The notes beneath the pieces were generated by a model, which was not told the origin of the DNA, did no database searches, and saw nothing but the letters and a program-made list of their open reading frames with translations. The translations under genes and the position numbers were made by a program. A stretch of 64,000 nucleotides of DNA from Struthio camelus (lineage: Eukaryota > Chordata > Aves > Struthioniformes > Struthionidae). The DNA lies in contig NC_090981.1 of assembly GCF_040807025.1 (NCBI RefSeq), positions 39,721,817-39,785,816 on the forward strand. The letters are read 5' to 3'. Shown here piece by piece: positions 38,726 through 53,251 of this stretch (within the stretch, counting starts at the first letter, position 1; the number at the start of each line of letters is the position of its first letter).

Positions 38726-41700
38726 ACACATACTGCTCATTCATAGAGAAACTCATAAAATTTTGTTCTTCAGATTGTCTGCATTGTTCCCCGACCAAAC
38801 AATAATTGTGCACTTGAGGAACTTCAAGCACATTGAACTTAAGGTCAATGGGATTACTTTATGCTTAAATCACACATTGCTAATGGTAAGGAGTTAAAAG
38901 GGAGCAATATTTTTACAAATGAGAGCTAGGAAGACTCTAAGCCTGAGCAGTGAAGCCAAACGAGCACAGGCGCACGTTATGTTTACAAGGCCCAGCAGCA
39001 GTGCTTGCAGAGGCAATGGGACAGCAGCAGCAGCGGGCAACAGAAGGTACTCAACTCTTTCTCTCTCTCTCCCTTTCACTTTCTCTCCCCTTCTTCTTAC
39101 AGAAAATGAAGAAACCGTTTCTTCAATAATGGAATTACTGCAACAGAAATTCCATTACTATAGAATCACCATGTAGCAGAAGCAGCATTTTTAAAGGAGC
39201 TGCAATTACACACGGAACTTCTGTCATCCTGATAGAAGCTATAGATCATAGTAACAAAGCTATTAGAATACTAATTGTATAGGCTCTTTCATTCTACTGA
39301 CAGAGGTTGCAACATTTCTATTGAAACAGCTGTTTCATAAATATAATGTTTTAGTAATAGGACTGGTATTGGTTACAGAGGAATGATAATTGAAAAAATA
39401 TTCAGAGAGTGCAAAATGGCTGGTGAAAGAGATGTGCTTCTGTAATGGCCATCCACTCTAACAAAGCCTAAAAAAAGCTCCTTTTGAGGGTATGGGATAC
39501 CATATATAACCTGGAACAGGAAATACATTTATAGTTGTCTCGATTTCTATTTACAAACAGAAGCCAAGTCACGCTACTGATATAACTGAGCAAAGTTCCT
39601 AGAACTTTGCAGCAAAACTCACAGAAGCACTCCCACTGCTGAGCCCTCTGAAGATATAAAAACCTACTTCTATCTGTAATGGGTCAGAAGAATGACTATG
39701 AAAGTGCAACTACTGCTGTTCTTCTGCATTTTCTTAGATAATCAAAATAAATCTGCAATGGTACTGAGCCGGGGAAAACTTGAAGGGACCCTGCTGAGAC
39801 AAAAAAAGGGAAAACTAGACCCAAAAAAGCAAAACTGTCATTACTGAACCACTATTTGGAGGAGAAGGCTGCAGAGAGTTTTTGATTTATGTTCAAGTTC
39901 TTCTTTGCAGCGGAACAGTTACAATTGTCTTTTTTATTCCATATATCGGCTTCCTGTGTATTACCAAAGACATACCAACTAAGTTTAGCGACAAGTAAGG
40001 TTGTATTAATACGTTTATTACTACTACTAACCCCATACAGCCAACTAAGGTGGAGAAAAGTGAGCTGGACACTATTCTTTCTTCATGCACAATCAAGTAT
40101 GAAGGCCAAGTTGAAGGGGCAATTAATCAAACTGCTGCAGTTTTTCCAAGGAAAATTGGGTTGCTTTAGCAGATTTTGCAACACAAACATAAGAGGGTGC
40201 TTAATGCAGCCAGAATTTCTGTAAGATGAACCACACCTACCACTTCATACCTGCTGCTTCAAACCCATCAAGGCTAAGAAGGTGGAAATGCAGGTTCTGA
40301 AGGAACAATCACATCACAGTACAAATTGACACTGTTCTTTTCATAAAGGACGCATTAAAACCCAACTGTCATTAAGCCTGGCTGATCACAGCCAGAATGC
40401 AGCCTTTTATCTACAGCTTGCTAGAAAACTTCGTCTCTGCCTTTGGACAGAGCTCCATGATCACTATGTTCCACTCAGACTTCAACTCTGTTTTGCTAAC
40501 TTACTGCTACTTATGTTGACAGCTGCAGCTTCTGCTGAATGCTGCACTTGTTCTTTTGTCATCCAACTGCAGATGCATTCATCAGTCTTGCTTTTCCACT
40601 TTTAAAGCTATTAGAAGTATCAGAGTACATCCAAAAACAAGAATAACACCCCATCCATGAACTTTGAAGATAGCTATGCTTCTCCTGTGTAACGTACAGT
40701 GCAATTTAGAAACTCACAGACAAACCGTTTACCAGAAATAAAGTGTTCTTAATAGTGGCAGATGACACACTTGAAAGAAATGGGTGTAAAACAGAAGTTT
40801 TACAATCTTTAGGTCCTTCCTATTTTACATGGATTGAAAACATAATAACATTCTTCCAAATAGTGACTAGGAAAATGATAACAACAGAAAAGAATGCCGT
40901 AAGATCTAACGTGCAGATGCATTTTTGTGCAAATCTAACTTATTATTGCAATATTTTGATACAACAGAATACAAAATGTACAACAGGTAATAAACAGATA
41001 ACCAAGACCTATTTCATATTGCATCCCCCAAAATCAGCTCACCTGCATGATTCTAGAATACTTACAGTTTGGAGGAGAATGTGATCCTTTTTTTTTTCAA
41101 TATATATAAAATATATATTTATTATTTAACATCTAACACAGTATCCTTGAAAGGTGAACCTAAGAGTTACTGTAGGATGAGCATAACACTCATCAAGAGT
41201 CAAGAATAGCCAACACTGCTGTTTTTTCTGCAAGTCTTTCATATATATATATATTGAACCAGCTTTGAATTATTAAATTTAAGAATGAGAAGAATCAAAG
41301 CGCTAGGTGACGCTCAGATAAAACTATGTTTTAAAAGCCTAAACTGCTCTGAAGCATGTAACTTGCAGTTAGAATTCTTCAAGAAAATTCTATAGCTTAA
41401 AATTGGCAGGTCCGTAATTATATTGTCACAATTGGCAATTCAGCCATTTTCGCAAAAAATAAACAGATGATTCTTTTTCCATGCTTGCCAAAATAAGATT
41501 AATTCAGTTGTCACCATTTTAGCTATCTAGCATATAGGCTTAATTAATTACTATTTAAAATCTGTTCTGAAGTTAAGAGATTCATCTATGGTGCAAAACT
41601 GAAAGATCTAACAAGCTGTGGAAGTATGGAAAAGATGAGATTGGAGCCAGATTTCCTACTCTGATTAAGAAATAATGAGTTAAGAGGAAAAAAATATTTC

Positions 41701-43219
41701 CACATTGGCATTTGAAAAATACACCCCAAAAGGGTTTATTTTATGATCCAAGGAATTCCTGGACAAACAGATATTGGGAAAAGAGATCTCACAAGACTTT
41801 TGAGCTTAAAATGTTGTAACCAGCAAATGAGATATATTCCTACGTCCTCTTTACAGTTTATCAAGAAGGTAATACGACTGATAGCTGTAACAGAGTCATA
41901 AGACAGACAGCTACCACAAGGTAATGAACGGAAAGCAGATTTCTGCTGCAGCAGAGCAGTAGAACACTAATTTAACTATATCAAACATAAGAAGGCAATG
42001 AAGTGTCAATAGAGGCGTGACTGAGCCCTCATTTTGAGCTTCAGCCAAAAGAACGCTTTCTTTGTTTCTTTCTCCCGTATAGCACTAGGTGATCGTGTTC
42101 CTCTCCTCCATTTAAAGCATTATATACTGCCTATTACTTGAAATAACTTTTGCTGGACCAGTAGTCTGAACTGCTACTGAAACTGAAAATCCTATGTTCT
42201 TGCACAGGCACTGCAAGACTGTCAATATGAGTGGTAATTCTCCTAATGATAGACACAAAATAAGGCTACAAACATTGTGCTGCGTAAAAGTCAGTCTATT
42301 GTTAGCTTGCCCTAGGCACTTAAGGATCTCTACACACAAGTCAGTAAAGAGTCACATGTTTCAACTGGGATTAGTAACAACCAGCACAGTGAACGCTGGC
42401 ACAAAAAAGGTAGACAACAGGAAATGCCAAAGGGACACCAAAACGATGTCCTGCAGGGCTGAAGTGCCTGTCTCAGGATTGCAGCTAATGGCTTTCACGA
42501 AACTGGGATTCAGAGTTGAAAAAAGACTTTCAGTACATTAGTGTCTCTGTCCATAAAGGACTGAAGTATTGAGCAGTCTTGAGAGCTACAGCTTGAGGCA
42601 GCTTGAACCCACAATTCCTGTAGGAGCCATATCTATAGTCTGCAGAGCATTTTGGGTAGTCTCTCTCTCTATTCTCTAATTAGGCTGTCAGGCAGCCAGA
42701 AACGTAATACACCAAAAGAAGGACCAAAAAGGGGCTTTGATTGCCTTTGCAGCTTTAAGGATCCTCAGCTGGTTTTGTGAGCTTGCAGTTTGGCAGCGGA
42801 CAGCAGAACTCAGGCCTGTCTTGTCACATGTGACTGCTCTAACCAGCAGGACAGAATTAGGCTTCTTCCTGCCTGCTCTCCTTCTGCATCTACGGATTTT
42901 GAACAGCTGGCTGCACAGTAGTCCTGTCTTAGTAGGAAGCTTGGAAAGAGTTTCCTCCCAGGACATCCTCCTCGTTGCCAAAGAGGCAAAACAAGGAAAC
43001 ATCATAGGCCATTCTCCTGGATGCTATCTCTTTAACACAACTACAGGGTCTTTGATAGTAAGGAGAGTCTTCCAACAACTGTGGTATTACCAAACCAACA
43101 CCTCTTCTTCCTCAAGGCATTCTGAACAGCTTTGTATACAAGTCTGATTACACAGAGCAAACTTATCTCCTTCAACAAATTCATTTTCTTTTTTGAATCT
43201 CAGACTTACGAATAGAAGT

Positions 43220-43565
43220 GCCCTTCATCAGACCAGTGGCCATCTAGCGATGGATTCTGTCTCCAACAGGGACAGTGAGAAAGGCTATTTTGGGAAAGCA
43301 CCCAAAAATGCCCCAAGACCCAAAGTCTGGACACTTTGCGGTTCACTTCCTTTGTATTGCTCCAGCATGTTGTATTAGGGATGTTGGAGGGTACCCTCCT
43401 GGCTACTGGTAACTTTGTACCCGTTTATGGGCAAGTGGTCTCACGAATTTGTCTAAATGCTTTTGAACTGCTGATACCATCTGCTTTCATAACTTGGTAG
43501 GATAGGTGCTTAGGCATAAATTGTTTTCTGTTAACATGGGTACTTTACTTCCATTTAAATGGCAC
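43220..43565. mobile_element. Old interspersed repeat (amniote LINE/retroelement relic)
   Basis: The text 'catcagaccagtggccatctagc...attctgtctccaacagggacagt' and, further on, 'cacgaatttgtctaaatgcttttgaactgctgat...tactttacttcca' match the order of phrases of a widespread sauropsid interspersed repeat (consensus roughly 'tccatctagcccagtatcctgtctc...gacagtggcca ... ttgtctaattccttttgaa'). It is strongly diverged. I recall the consensus but not a certain family name. Confidence 0.45.
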
Positions 43566-43574
43566 CTTCAAATC

Positions 43575-43596
43575 TTTTTTTTTTTTTTTTTTTTTT
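43575..43596. repeat. T22 run
   Basis: Homopolymer directly after the old interspersed repeat at 43220-43565. It could be the poly(A) tail of a minus-strand retroelement. Confidence 0.85.
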
Positions 43597-44922
43597 AAAT
43601 AAAATACCTGCCAAAGGGCTTGACTAAAAATACTTGTTGCAGAAAATAAAAAGGAAAATAGTTTAAAAGTTTTCAATAACTTGAGTCATATATGATTTAT
43701 ATGATCTTCACTTCCCTCAAATTGTGCAATCCACGTTGAGGGTTTTTTATCATTTTTCCTGAAAACACTGAATAAAGAGGAATGTGCAGTAACAAGCTTC
43801 ATTCTAATAGTGAATGGTGGAGGTCCACAGAGCTTCTAAGAGGTCTGTTAGAAGTCACTGCTGGGTTGAGGCAGAAGAGCAACCCACCACAGCCTACATC
43901 GAGCAATGTCAGCACAGGGAGGGAATCCATTACTAGAAGTCCTTTCACAAAATCTCTACTAGTGAAGCTCCGTGGCACACTACCGTGGAAGCAAAACCAC
44001 TGCTAGAGAAATTATCTCCCAGACTAAATGGAACACGTACATGGAAACAATTTTTCCACAAAAGTAGAAAAGAATCAATACAATCAATATTATTATGTTG
44101 CAATTCATTCAGTTAATTACATAGCTGTGTGGAAAACATCGTTAAATCTCCATTTCAGAATACCTATCGACTCAAGTAACAACAATACTACGACTTGATA
44201 TTCTACCCTAAACTGCGCACAAGAAATTGGCAAGAATATCCTACCTCTTTTTATCTCCACATGTAAGTTATCTGTTAAGCTCTGTGTGTATACTACATTG
44301 TTTAGTACAAGTCCATCAACTGGGCTTTTGCCTCCCATGGAAGCAGCGGACTAGCCTTCGGCTCGTAAAGTGTTTAACATCATACTGAGAAACACATAAC
44401 TAAACTGTAGGGCAGCTATACACTATGAATTAGTGCTTAGTTTCAAAATAAAACCTATTTTCTAGGTTGTACAATACCATTGCTTGGTTTAAACACAGAA
44501 GTTCAATGTATCACAGGAAATTTTACTTAGAAATAAATATTCACCTAATTTGCCCATTCTTAAGATTTTTCCCTCTGAAATAGCTTTCTAGTCTATGCTG
44601 GGAAGACTTCCTTTCCTGAGGAAGTTGTACCAATAATTTTCCAAAAATATTAGGAGGGGATCCATAGCAACTGTTGATATGACTCAAAGTGATTTAAAAG
44701 CGATCTTAGCAACCTTCTGTTAAGATATACTGTACACAGCCTCCCCCACTTAGCAAAATCCCACAATATGGCAAGAAAGACTTGTATGTCTAAGAATAGC
44801 TACCTACACACATTTTTCAAGATGACTGAGCCATAATGATTTAAATCTTCCCTACCACAGCTTCAGCAAGATGTGCCTCTATAACACTGTATCAGTGTTC
44901 TCTTCAAAGTTTTGAATCTCTT

Positions 44923-44926
<4 letters not shown>

Positions 44927-44954
<28 letters not shown>
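44927..44954. repeat. T15A13 palindromic run
   Basis: Fifteen T followed at once by thirteen A, a perfect self-complementary homopolymer pair that can fold into a hairpin and is hard to assemble. Confidence 0.9.
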
Positions 44955-45684
44955 TCACACCATTAACATCCCTGACATTTCAGAAATAATGTTTATTGAT
45001 TTTTCTGTTAACACTGCTATAAATTAAGTGATGTAATGGACAGGATTATTGAAGTGCTATAAACAGTATGTCTTTCAGTTTCTTAATTACATATTGAAAA
45101 AGAGCAGACCCTGGATTAATATAAAAATAGTATAGTTCTGTGCTGTTATTTGGGAAGTTTAGCTCTGGATGACTACTTTTTATATGACAGGATGGACATA
45201 TAACAGGGATAATAGGACAACTGCCTGCAAAGTGTCAAATGGAAGAAGAAAAACACCTAATCCAGATGAAATCAAGAAATAAGTGTTGGAGAAAAAAAAA
45301 AATCAGACACAAGAATCAGTGGTATGAAAGCTTAAGATCAGTAATTCATGCAACAGAGTTGCTAACTTAATCCCCTTTTGAAATATAAATGCTATTAGTA
45401 AATGCAAACAGCTTTATTAGTCGTAGGTGAGGACTCAAAAAGGGGCTGAATGCTGTCTTTTTAGAAATGCACTAATATTTCAGAGAAATTCATCACTTTT
45501 CCATTAGATGATCTGAACCTGAAGATGCATGAACAATGCAGGATGAAAACGGCATAATCATCTTCAGCCCTCACTCAATCAGCATAGCTATCAACAGCCC
45601 ACACCTTTTTATTTTAAGGGTTATACAAGGTCAGCCTTTAAGCTGACTTGAAGCGTTGTGGAGAATCTTTTAATAGATCACCAT

Positions 45685-45728
45685 ATAGACAACAGTGATA
45701 GTCCACATAGACAACAGTGATAGTCCAC
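45685..45728. repeat. 22-bp tandem duplication
   Basis: ATAGACAACAGTGATAGTCCAC occurs twice head to tail without mismatch. Confidence 0.93.
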
Positions 45729-46292
45729 ATTTAAGAATCTACTAGAGAGGCTGCCGAATGGCAGGAACACACCAAAGGAGAAATAAACTTTGAAGGGAAG
45801 TGTTTTTTCCAGAGATCACTATTCCTTAGGTTAGACCATTAGGTTTACCTTTTCTGTACTGCCATGAAAAAGAGAGGCTCATGAAAAAGAAATTTTATGA
45901 GAAGAGAGAGTGACAAAATACAACCAATGCAATCATAGGAAACTTCTCATTCAAAGAATCCCAAAGCTTTTTGCACCCTTTTGGGAGCAGAATTTCAGGT
46001 TAGCAGAAGATGAGATTTTATATAATTTTGAGAATTAGATTTGCGGTGTCCTCACAAACTACTGCATTTACAGTCAGTGTCACAATGCTCTCAATGTCAT
46101 TTTTGGAGTGTCAGCAAAACACTAAAGCAAGTAAAATACTGATCAAATACTGGCTGGCAAAACCAAAACTGAGGTACCATACAAGAAACATCCCTTCCTG
46201 CAGCTGGGAGGAGTGCCTCACAGACAGAGTTCGAATGCACGTTTTGATAACAGAGATAACGGGATCTGAACAGGTCTTGGGTTAATTGAAAG

Positions 46293-46318
46293 AAAAAAAA
46301 AAAGGGGGGGGGGAGGGG
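46293..46318. repeat. A11 G10 homopolymer junction
   Basis: An A run passing straight into a G run (then AGGGG). Purine-only strand, directly readable. Confidence 0.9.
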
Positions 46319-48825
46319 AAGAACATTCTCTGTGCTTCCAGTCTTTCGGGAGTCCTGACTCTCGGATTACTTTTTTAGATAATTTCTGCAGGATTTTCAA
46401 GTCACCAAGCTTTCATTCTTGTTTTATTGGGCAGTTTTTCAACTGTTGAGCCTCCTGTAACAAGGCAATTTCATTTCTGTCCTTGGATGTTTGATTTTAC
46501 ATTCCCTCATCACTAAACATTGATTAAGCCTTAGCACATATACTTGACTGCGCTTATAACTTTGTTTTCTCAGGAGAAGGTCAGGGTTTATGACACCATT
46601 ATACTCTTAAAACCAAGTTTTTTTGGCAATACTTGGTACTGGCTGTGATCAAGTTGCTCTTCACCAGCTTTTAAAATTCTCTTGCTAGTTTGCTTCAAGA
46701 GAGGAAAAAATAAACGAGACATGGATTGGCACAAGCAACAAGAATCAAAAATGGACCATGGCACAAGCCATTAATGGGCTTATGTGTAAAATCCTTATTT
46801 ATGCCATAAATTAATTATGTTAATTCTCTCCCAGAAAAATCCTGCATTTCTGCCACTGGGCATGTGCATAAACAACTAAATCTTAAAAAGATTGACCAGT
46901 TTATGGCCTATGCCCTGACATAACTCCTAGAGTACATCTGTTGCAGCCACGTAGGCATTCACACAGCGAGCCAGCCAAATCAGGTCTTGCACAAAACATA
47001 TCAAAAAGAAACATGAGATGGCAGTTATACCTCCCCCCACACTCTGCAAGAGAGTAGAGAACTCATCTGAGACAGAAGAGACCTAGATTCATATTTCTTT
47101 TCTGCCCGATTTAGAGTAAGTCTCTTAACTTCCTAGGAGAGCAGCTCACCATTGACCTACATGGTATTCTGAGGTGGGAGTCTCCCGTTCTCCCCTGTTG
47201 AAGTTGTTCTACTTAGTATACATTTTTATAAATATCTATCAGGACAAAAAGAGGATGAAAATGACTCCTGCTTTAACCCATTTTCCAATCTGGTAAATAC
47301 TTTAATATTTTATAGCAAGTCTCAGAAGGTCTTTGTGAAATAAACAGATCTTTCTAATAGGTAACTGTTTGCATCACCAATCCGGTGCCAGTTCACACTC
47401 TCCGGAGAAACTAATGACTTAACTGAATGTGAAGGCTACATTATTGTCTTTGTCTTTGGACGCAGCTGCTCCAAAATAGGTTTGAATCACCTGGCCGGTC
47501 TAAGATAAAAATTTTTGCACTGCTGATGCATATTCCATACCCATTCTCAGCAAAAAGGGCTTCAATGTTGAAGACTGTCATCTCAGCATCTTTTCCTAGA
47601 CAATCAGTTATCTTAGAGTTTGAAAAAAATGTAAACATGAATCAATTAAGACATATTAGCATCTCTGTTTAGTTTTTTTTAATTTATATTTTAGAATAGT
47701 TCAACTATTACTTGAAAGGCTAGCTGTTAGATATACTTTAAAACTTTCAAGGCAGCTTTACCATTATGTGCAATAAAACATGTAGCTTATATGGAAGTGT
47801 GTATATAGTTAACATGCCTGATGAATTAGTTATTACGCTCTTAAGTCTTCATGATTTTCAGGCAAAAACTTTGAAAAGCAGCTCTCTAACAATTAGAGGA
47901 CAAAATCTGACAACCTCAGGTACTTAAGGTCTCTGTACTTCCAGCTTCTACAGCTAGGAACAAATATGATGTAACCTGAGGCCAGAAGGTCTGGCTACAA
48001 TCACACAGTCACCTTCAACTTCTGCACATCTCCATTCATGCTGGGGGATTTTTCCACTACGATAAAAGGTAAAATACAGCCTTTAGAGAGGAAGTAAACT
48101 TTAGCAATCATTGTTTTTTACATTGCTAGTTGTTAAATTATGCACTACTCTGTGGTAAAGTATATTTGCCTTTAAAATCAATAAGATTTCTCCTCCTTCA
48201 TTTCAAATGTATTCTCTGCTGTCCTTTCTGTTTTTGAACCTTTTTCTTATTCTTGTAGATTTTTTTTTTCCCTCCTTTAAATCATCTTGTCATTTAGCAG
48301 CTCACCATGGCACTTTTGGACTGTTGCCAACTCACTATGTCTCTAGTAATATCATACCTAGAATTTAATGTGGTGGATCTGCTGTTCAGTTAACACAAAG
48401 ACGAATCATTGTATTTGAGCTGTGTTACACAATGCCACTATGTATTTACCTAAAACTGCACTGGACTCCTCTGCTGAATATCAGAGTATCAAACACATGT
48501 CTCTCTTGCTGCCATCTACTCCCCTAAGAACCTACTTCATCTTTTTCTTTTCTAGACTTTTCTTCCCGTTTACCATATTTTTCTTTTGGCTGGATACATT
48601 TGCTTGAGTTTTTGGAGAGTTCTGCTTTTTTTATTTTCCATTAGTAACTGAAATCTCTCCAGGATCCTTAATATTATTTTTATATTCACTCTATTACAAA
48701 TTCTCTCAGTTTGCCATACGAATCTTTTTTTCCCCCCCTCTCCCAAACATCCAGATTTCTTATTTACTATTAAGGCAGATACATAACTGGCTCAATAAAT
48801 ACTTTTAAAAAGCAACACAGTTTGC

Positions 48826-48842
48826 AAAAAAAAAAAAAAAAA
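48826..48842. repeat. A17 run
   Basis: Homopolymer; no clear retroelement body was recognised to its left. Confidence 0.88.
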
Positions 48843-51800
48843 GGGAACAAGAGAACAGTGCCCTGGGAGGGCTGACAACCAGAGAAGCCCAAAGGTTATC
48901 CAGAGCACTACCACACTGGATGTGGGGGCTGGCATTCCAGTCTACTGTAAACTGAAAGGGAGAATTCAAGTGAGGGACAACCAAGGAAAGCTCTGTCTGT
49001 TTGCAATTCAAGAAAGGTTACAACAAGGACGTGGAAAGAAGCTTCTTGTAAAGAGCACGTTTCTAGCATCCACTAATCCAAAAAGGGGAAGAGACACTCT
49101 TCTGAAATAGGTAGAGAGAAAGAACTAATCCAGGATATCCTCAAAAGCACTCACCAGGTTCCAGGTAAACTATTTAGGACACAGGCATGCAACATCTCAA
49201 CCCCCTTCCTAACTCTTTGTAAAAGAAGCTAAAATCAGAGTTGGCAACGGTTCTGAAAAGCAACAGTAATCCATAAATACTCCTTAATTTTCCTGTCAGT
49301 GCAGAATTAAGCTACTTCCAGCTCACACAGATCTTACCAGGTGTGCTAAATTGATGTCATTATAAGCCATCAGGAAATACCCACAGAGACCTGTAGCAAC
49401 ATTTAGAAGTTTTGTTAAACAGCTGTGTGTTATAATTGATTTGTATTATTTAAAACAGCTAAAGCAAGTTATCGCCGGATGTAGAAAAGGGATGACTGAA
49501 GACTCTAGGGAGATTTAACTCAGAAGAAAGCCAATCACTGGAACTTCATTTGAGCGTTTTAAGATTATTACTAGAGGAAGTGCAATTAAATCATCACCAT
49601 TTATCAACTATCATTATAAAATACTATGCAACCTTATCATATTAATTTATTTATGAAAAGGTAACTAGCTGACTTCTGCTTATAGCAATAAAAATAATCT
49701 AGTCAGTAAGAATATTTGCACACACTGCCCCTGAAAATGAGCATGACTTTCCACAATAATAAAAAGCAACCAAAAAAGTTAAAATATTACCTAAATACTG
49801 TAAATCATATTGGCAATTAATGCTAAACTCTTTGGAGCTTAGGCAATGTCTCAATTCCTGATCTCAGGCATGTTTTACGGTGCGGCCAAAATACAGCTGT
49901 ATCGCAAATGTGCAAAAGCAGGGCACCCACATTTCACGAAATACAGAAACCTAAGTTCCCAAAGAATTAGAGCAGGACATTGAAGCTGTGGGACAAAAAA
50001 GCACCTCAACATGACTATTTTCCTAATTGGTCTGCCAACTATTGAATCAAAGTACAAAATCAGCCCTACCTAAAAGTGAACTGACATTATGCATTGACCG
50101 TGGCTTGCTCAAATTTTCTTCCGTGCGGTGAATTGTTTGTAGAATTTAAATGTTGTGCTCTATTTTGGGTATCCTAAACTTTCTCTGACTGCTGTTCATG
50201 TGCACTGAGAGTTCAAGCCTGATTTGGTAAGTCTGCACAGTGACTTCCACTACACAGTTTGTGTCCCTGGGGGCAAAGCCTAACCCATATAACAAAATGG
50301 GTCAGCAAAAAGCAGAAGGGGAAGAGAAAACTCGGTATTTCACTTTAGAACTCTGATCCATTTGGGGAAAAAAAGTCTTGTAGCCCTAACTCTTGTTTTG
50401 ATCTGAGCCTTGTAGGCTACTGTGTACAGTATGTTTTTATTATCTTTTCTAATTCCTTTGAGAATACTCTGATTTTTACTGCTGTTTTATATTTGATCTG
50501 GCATATGTATCTCTCAATTTACAAGGGAAAGGGTTTGTTATACCAGTGGTTTCTGGCACTGAAAATACGATTGGCACTGCTAATTGTACTGGTGCTCTCC
50601 TCACTCTCTGATTCAGCTCCAGAGACGTACACTTCCACAAACTATGCGCTGCCTTTGTCTTATCACTTGACTGAATGACCATGAGCAAATGCACCCTCAC
50701 TGCCTGGTGCCTTTCTGCTTTGGTCTAAAATTAAAACTGTAGACCTCTTAAAGCTGCTTTCCCGGAGGCTCTCTCTCGCAGCCATGTGGGAAAGCACATT
50801 TCCAAACCAGGAATGCAGCTGGGGCCTTTGGACCAAGTTCAATACTGATGTAAAGGAGGCTAACGTCACTGAAGTAGATGGAATTCAATGGCCTTAAGCC
50901 ACAGGTACATGGCCTTCAGGGAGCAACAACTACACACAAACCCGTTGATAGCATGAAAAACATAGAAATAAAGTTAAATAATTCTAAATTATATAACGGA
51001 ATTACTGGAGGATCTTAACTTCTCTAGCTTCTACCTGCCAGCATTTCCAACGTTATGCCATCAGCCTGAGGCACAGTCTATTATTCTGGGAGAAACAGTT
51101 TAACTTAGTCCGTAATCTCCCTACTTAAAAGTTACCTTAATGTGATGTTCAACAGTATTTTACTGCTACAACTACATTAATTTCTACAAAATGTTTTCCT
51201 AATATCTTAGTTTCTATTTGCCACTGTACTCACAGGGGCTGAACTGCCTCTGGAGAGGTGCCACAGAGACAACAGGTTCAGCATACCACACATTTTACCA
51301 CTCATAAAACTTGTTTCTGCAAGCCTTTAGATGTACGTATCTCGTACACATCTTTAGTTATTAGATGCATGATAGTTTTATTTTACTGCTCCTTAAGAGG
51401 TAAAAATAATTTCTGGGTGGGAGTGACCTGGTTTTCCTTTTGGCTTCCATCACTCTGATTTTACACATTCCACACATATTATTTATGCTTTATTCTCTGT
51501 AGTATTGTATTATGATTTATTACCTACACCAAGCCATAGGTTCTTGTAGTGCTTAGCCGACAGACAGAAAGAGAGAGAGCCTGAATGTGGCTTCAGGCCA
51601 CAGGAGAACATCGGAGAGCAAAGAGACGGCACAACGCTTCTGGAGCGCACATAGCAGATTCTCCTATACTTTTTTGCAGGTGGGAGTATAGTCTATCCAC
51701 AAGCCAAAACAGCTCAGCTAAAAATACCAGAGATGTTAGCCCTAAAGGATTCCTAGCATCTGATAGCAGGGTCACGGGTCTCTTTGTACTAGGAATGCAA

Positions 51801-51867
51801 GAAGGTGGATGTAATGAAGGCAAAGTTAATTGAATATTTTTTTCTCTTTATGCAGTAGTCATGTTTT

Positions 51868-51900
51868 AGCTATAAATCATCAATATCAGCTATAAATCAT
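51868..51900. repeat. Direct repeat AGCTATAAATCAT x2
   Basis: Two identical 13-bp copies (51868-51880 and 51888-51900) separated by 7 bp. Confidence 0.85.
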
Positions 51901-53153
51901 AAAATTTTAAACTGCAATATCTTCTTGTGGAGAAAGTTATTTATCTGCTACCAAACGGTACTATTTTATTAAAATCTAATTTGCTCATCTTCCTTCTGCA
52001 GAAGGCAAGTCTGATAATTAATAGTGTATTTAAAGGTATGTATTAAGGAGAATCTGCAAACTCACAGTTAAGCTTAGAAACGCTCAGGAAATATCAGACC
52101 ACCAATGCCTATTAGGTTCTCAACAAGCTATTGTCATACAAATAATAGTTTGTGGCTGCAAAAACATGAACACTGCTTGTGTTCCCATGATTGAGTATCA
52201 TTTACAAATAGGCACCCTGTAATTAGATTGTAGTAGCTGAATTATGGAAACACCTATAGACCTCAATTGAGATTACTTCCCTGTTGTGCCAGCTGCTATT
52301 GTGTGCCTGAAAACAGCTAAGAAACATCAAGAAGCCGATGAAGGAAGGGGTAGGAAGAAAGGAGACATCCTTATCTCCATCTGACAATGGAAAACTCGGA
52401 CCTGGAGACTCTCTGTTCTTTGTCCAAAGTTGCACTGGAGGCCTGGAGCTCAGTGAGGAACTCAGAGCAACCAACTCAGCTCTGAGCCATACCCCACTCT
52501 GTCTATGTGCAAATACGACTGTTTTCAAGACAACCTTCATCACAACTCTGGGAACAGTACATAAATTACTGAAATAATCTGATGACTTTAAAACCACTTT
52601 AAATAAAAGTGATTTGATTCACTCTAAAAGAAGGTAGTGATATCACAAACTGTTTACTCATCTGCTTTTTCTTGTGTTCATTAACTAATGATTCTTAAGC
52701 ACATTAGTCAGCAATAATTATTTGATTGACAGAAACATTTTTTTTCCTTCAATCCTAAAGATTATTGCAGGCCTATTTAAAATTGAAAATTACACAGTCT
52801 TTTTGGTTCATAGACAGTCTGTGAAATGTTACAGTAATATAATTTACTTAGGCAAGTCTACTATTATACCCATATTTACCCAAACCAAAGATTATTCAGA
52901 GATCATCAAAAATGTTCAGGGTTAGCTTAGGAAAAGTATTTTAAATGAGTGAGACTGCCTCATTTAGTCTTAGAGGGTGAACACTGATAACATCTTTAAA
53001 ATCCAGGCTTAAAACTACTGTTGGTAACAGGCTCAAAACAGCCTCAGTTGGACTTTTATATATCTTATTTGTGTCCAGGAGGGAAACAAGACCATTGAGG
53101 ATTCCAGCATATATTGCATTCATCAATTTCGTAAAGGACGAGTGGCTTCTCAC

Positions 53154-53251
53154 CTGCTGTGTAATAGTGTCCCAGGGCCCCTCCAGCAGCCGAGCCTGGT
53201 AGCATGCATGAACGCTTTTCCATATTTCATCCAGAGTTAAAGGCCTACCAT
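53154..53251 (-). CDS. ATG10: ATG10 exon (DGRPLTL...TITQQ)
   Basis: A 98-bp exon between a pyrimidine-rich acceptor (ctccccccgcag) and donor GTGAGAAG. It supplies the last two bases of an aspartate codon, then GRPLTLDEIWKSVHACYQAR and LLEGPWDTITQQ. Human ATG10 has the near-identical stretch GRPLTLKDIWEGVHECYKMR and LLQGPWDTITQQ. This is the E2-fold segment just before the catalytic-cysteine exon. The open frame extends past both splice sites by chance, so the longer unspliced reading is not the real product. Confidence 0.96.

Larger units (their letters stand above)
32706..53153 (-). other. ATG10: ATG10 intron (20.4 kb)
   Basis: Bounded by consensus splice sites of the two ATG10 exons. It contains homopolymer runs, a 22-bp tandem repeat, an old interspersed repeat near 43.2-43.6 kb and two coding-like minus-strand stretches (34235-34417 and 38003-38254), listed separately where supportable. 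No other gene was recognised. Confidence 0.85.
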
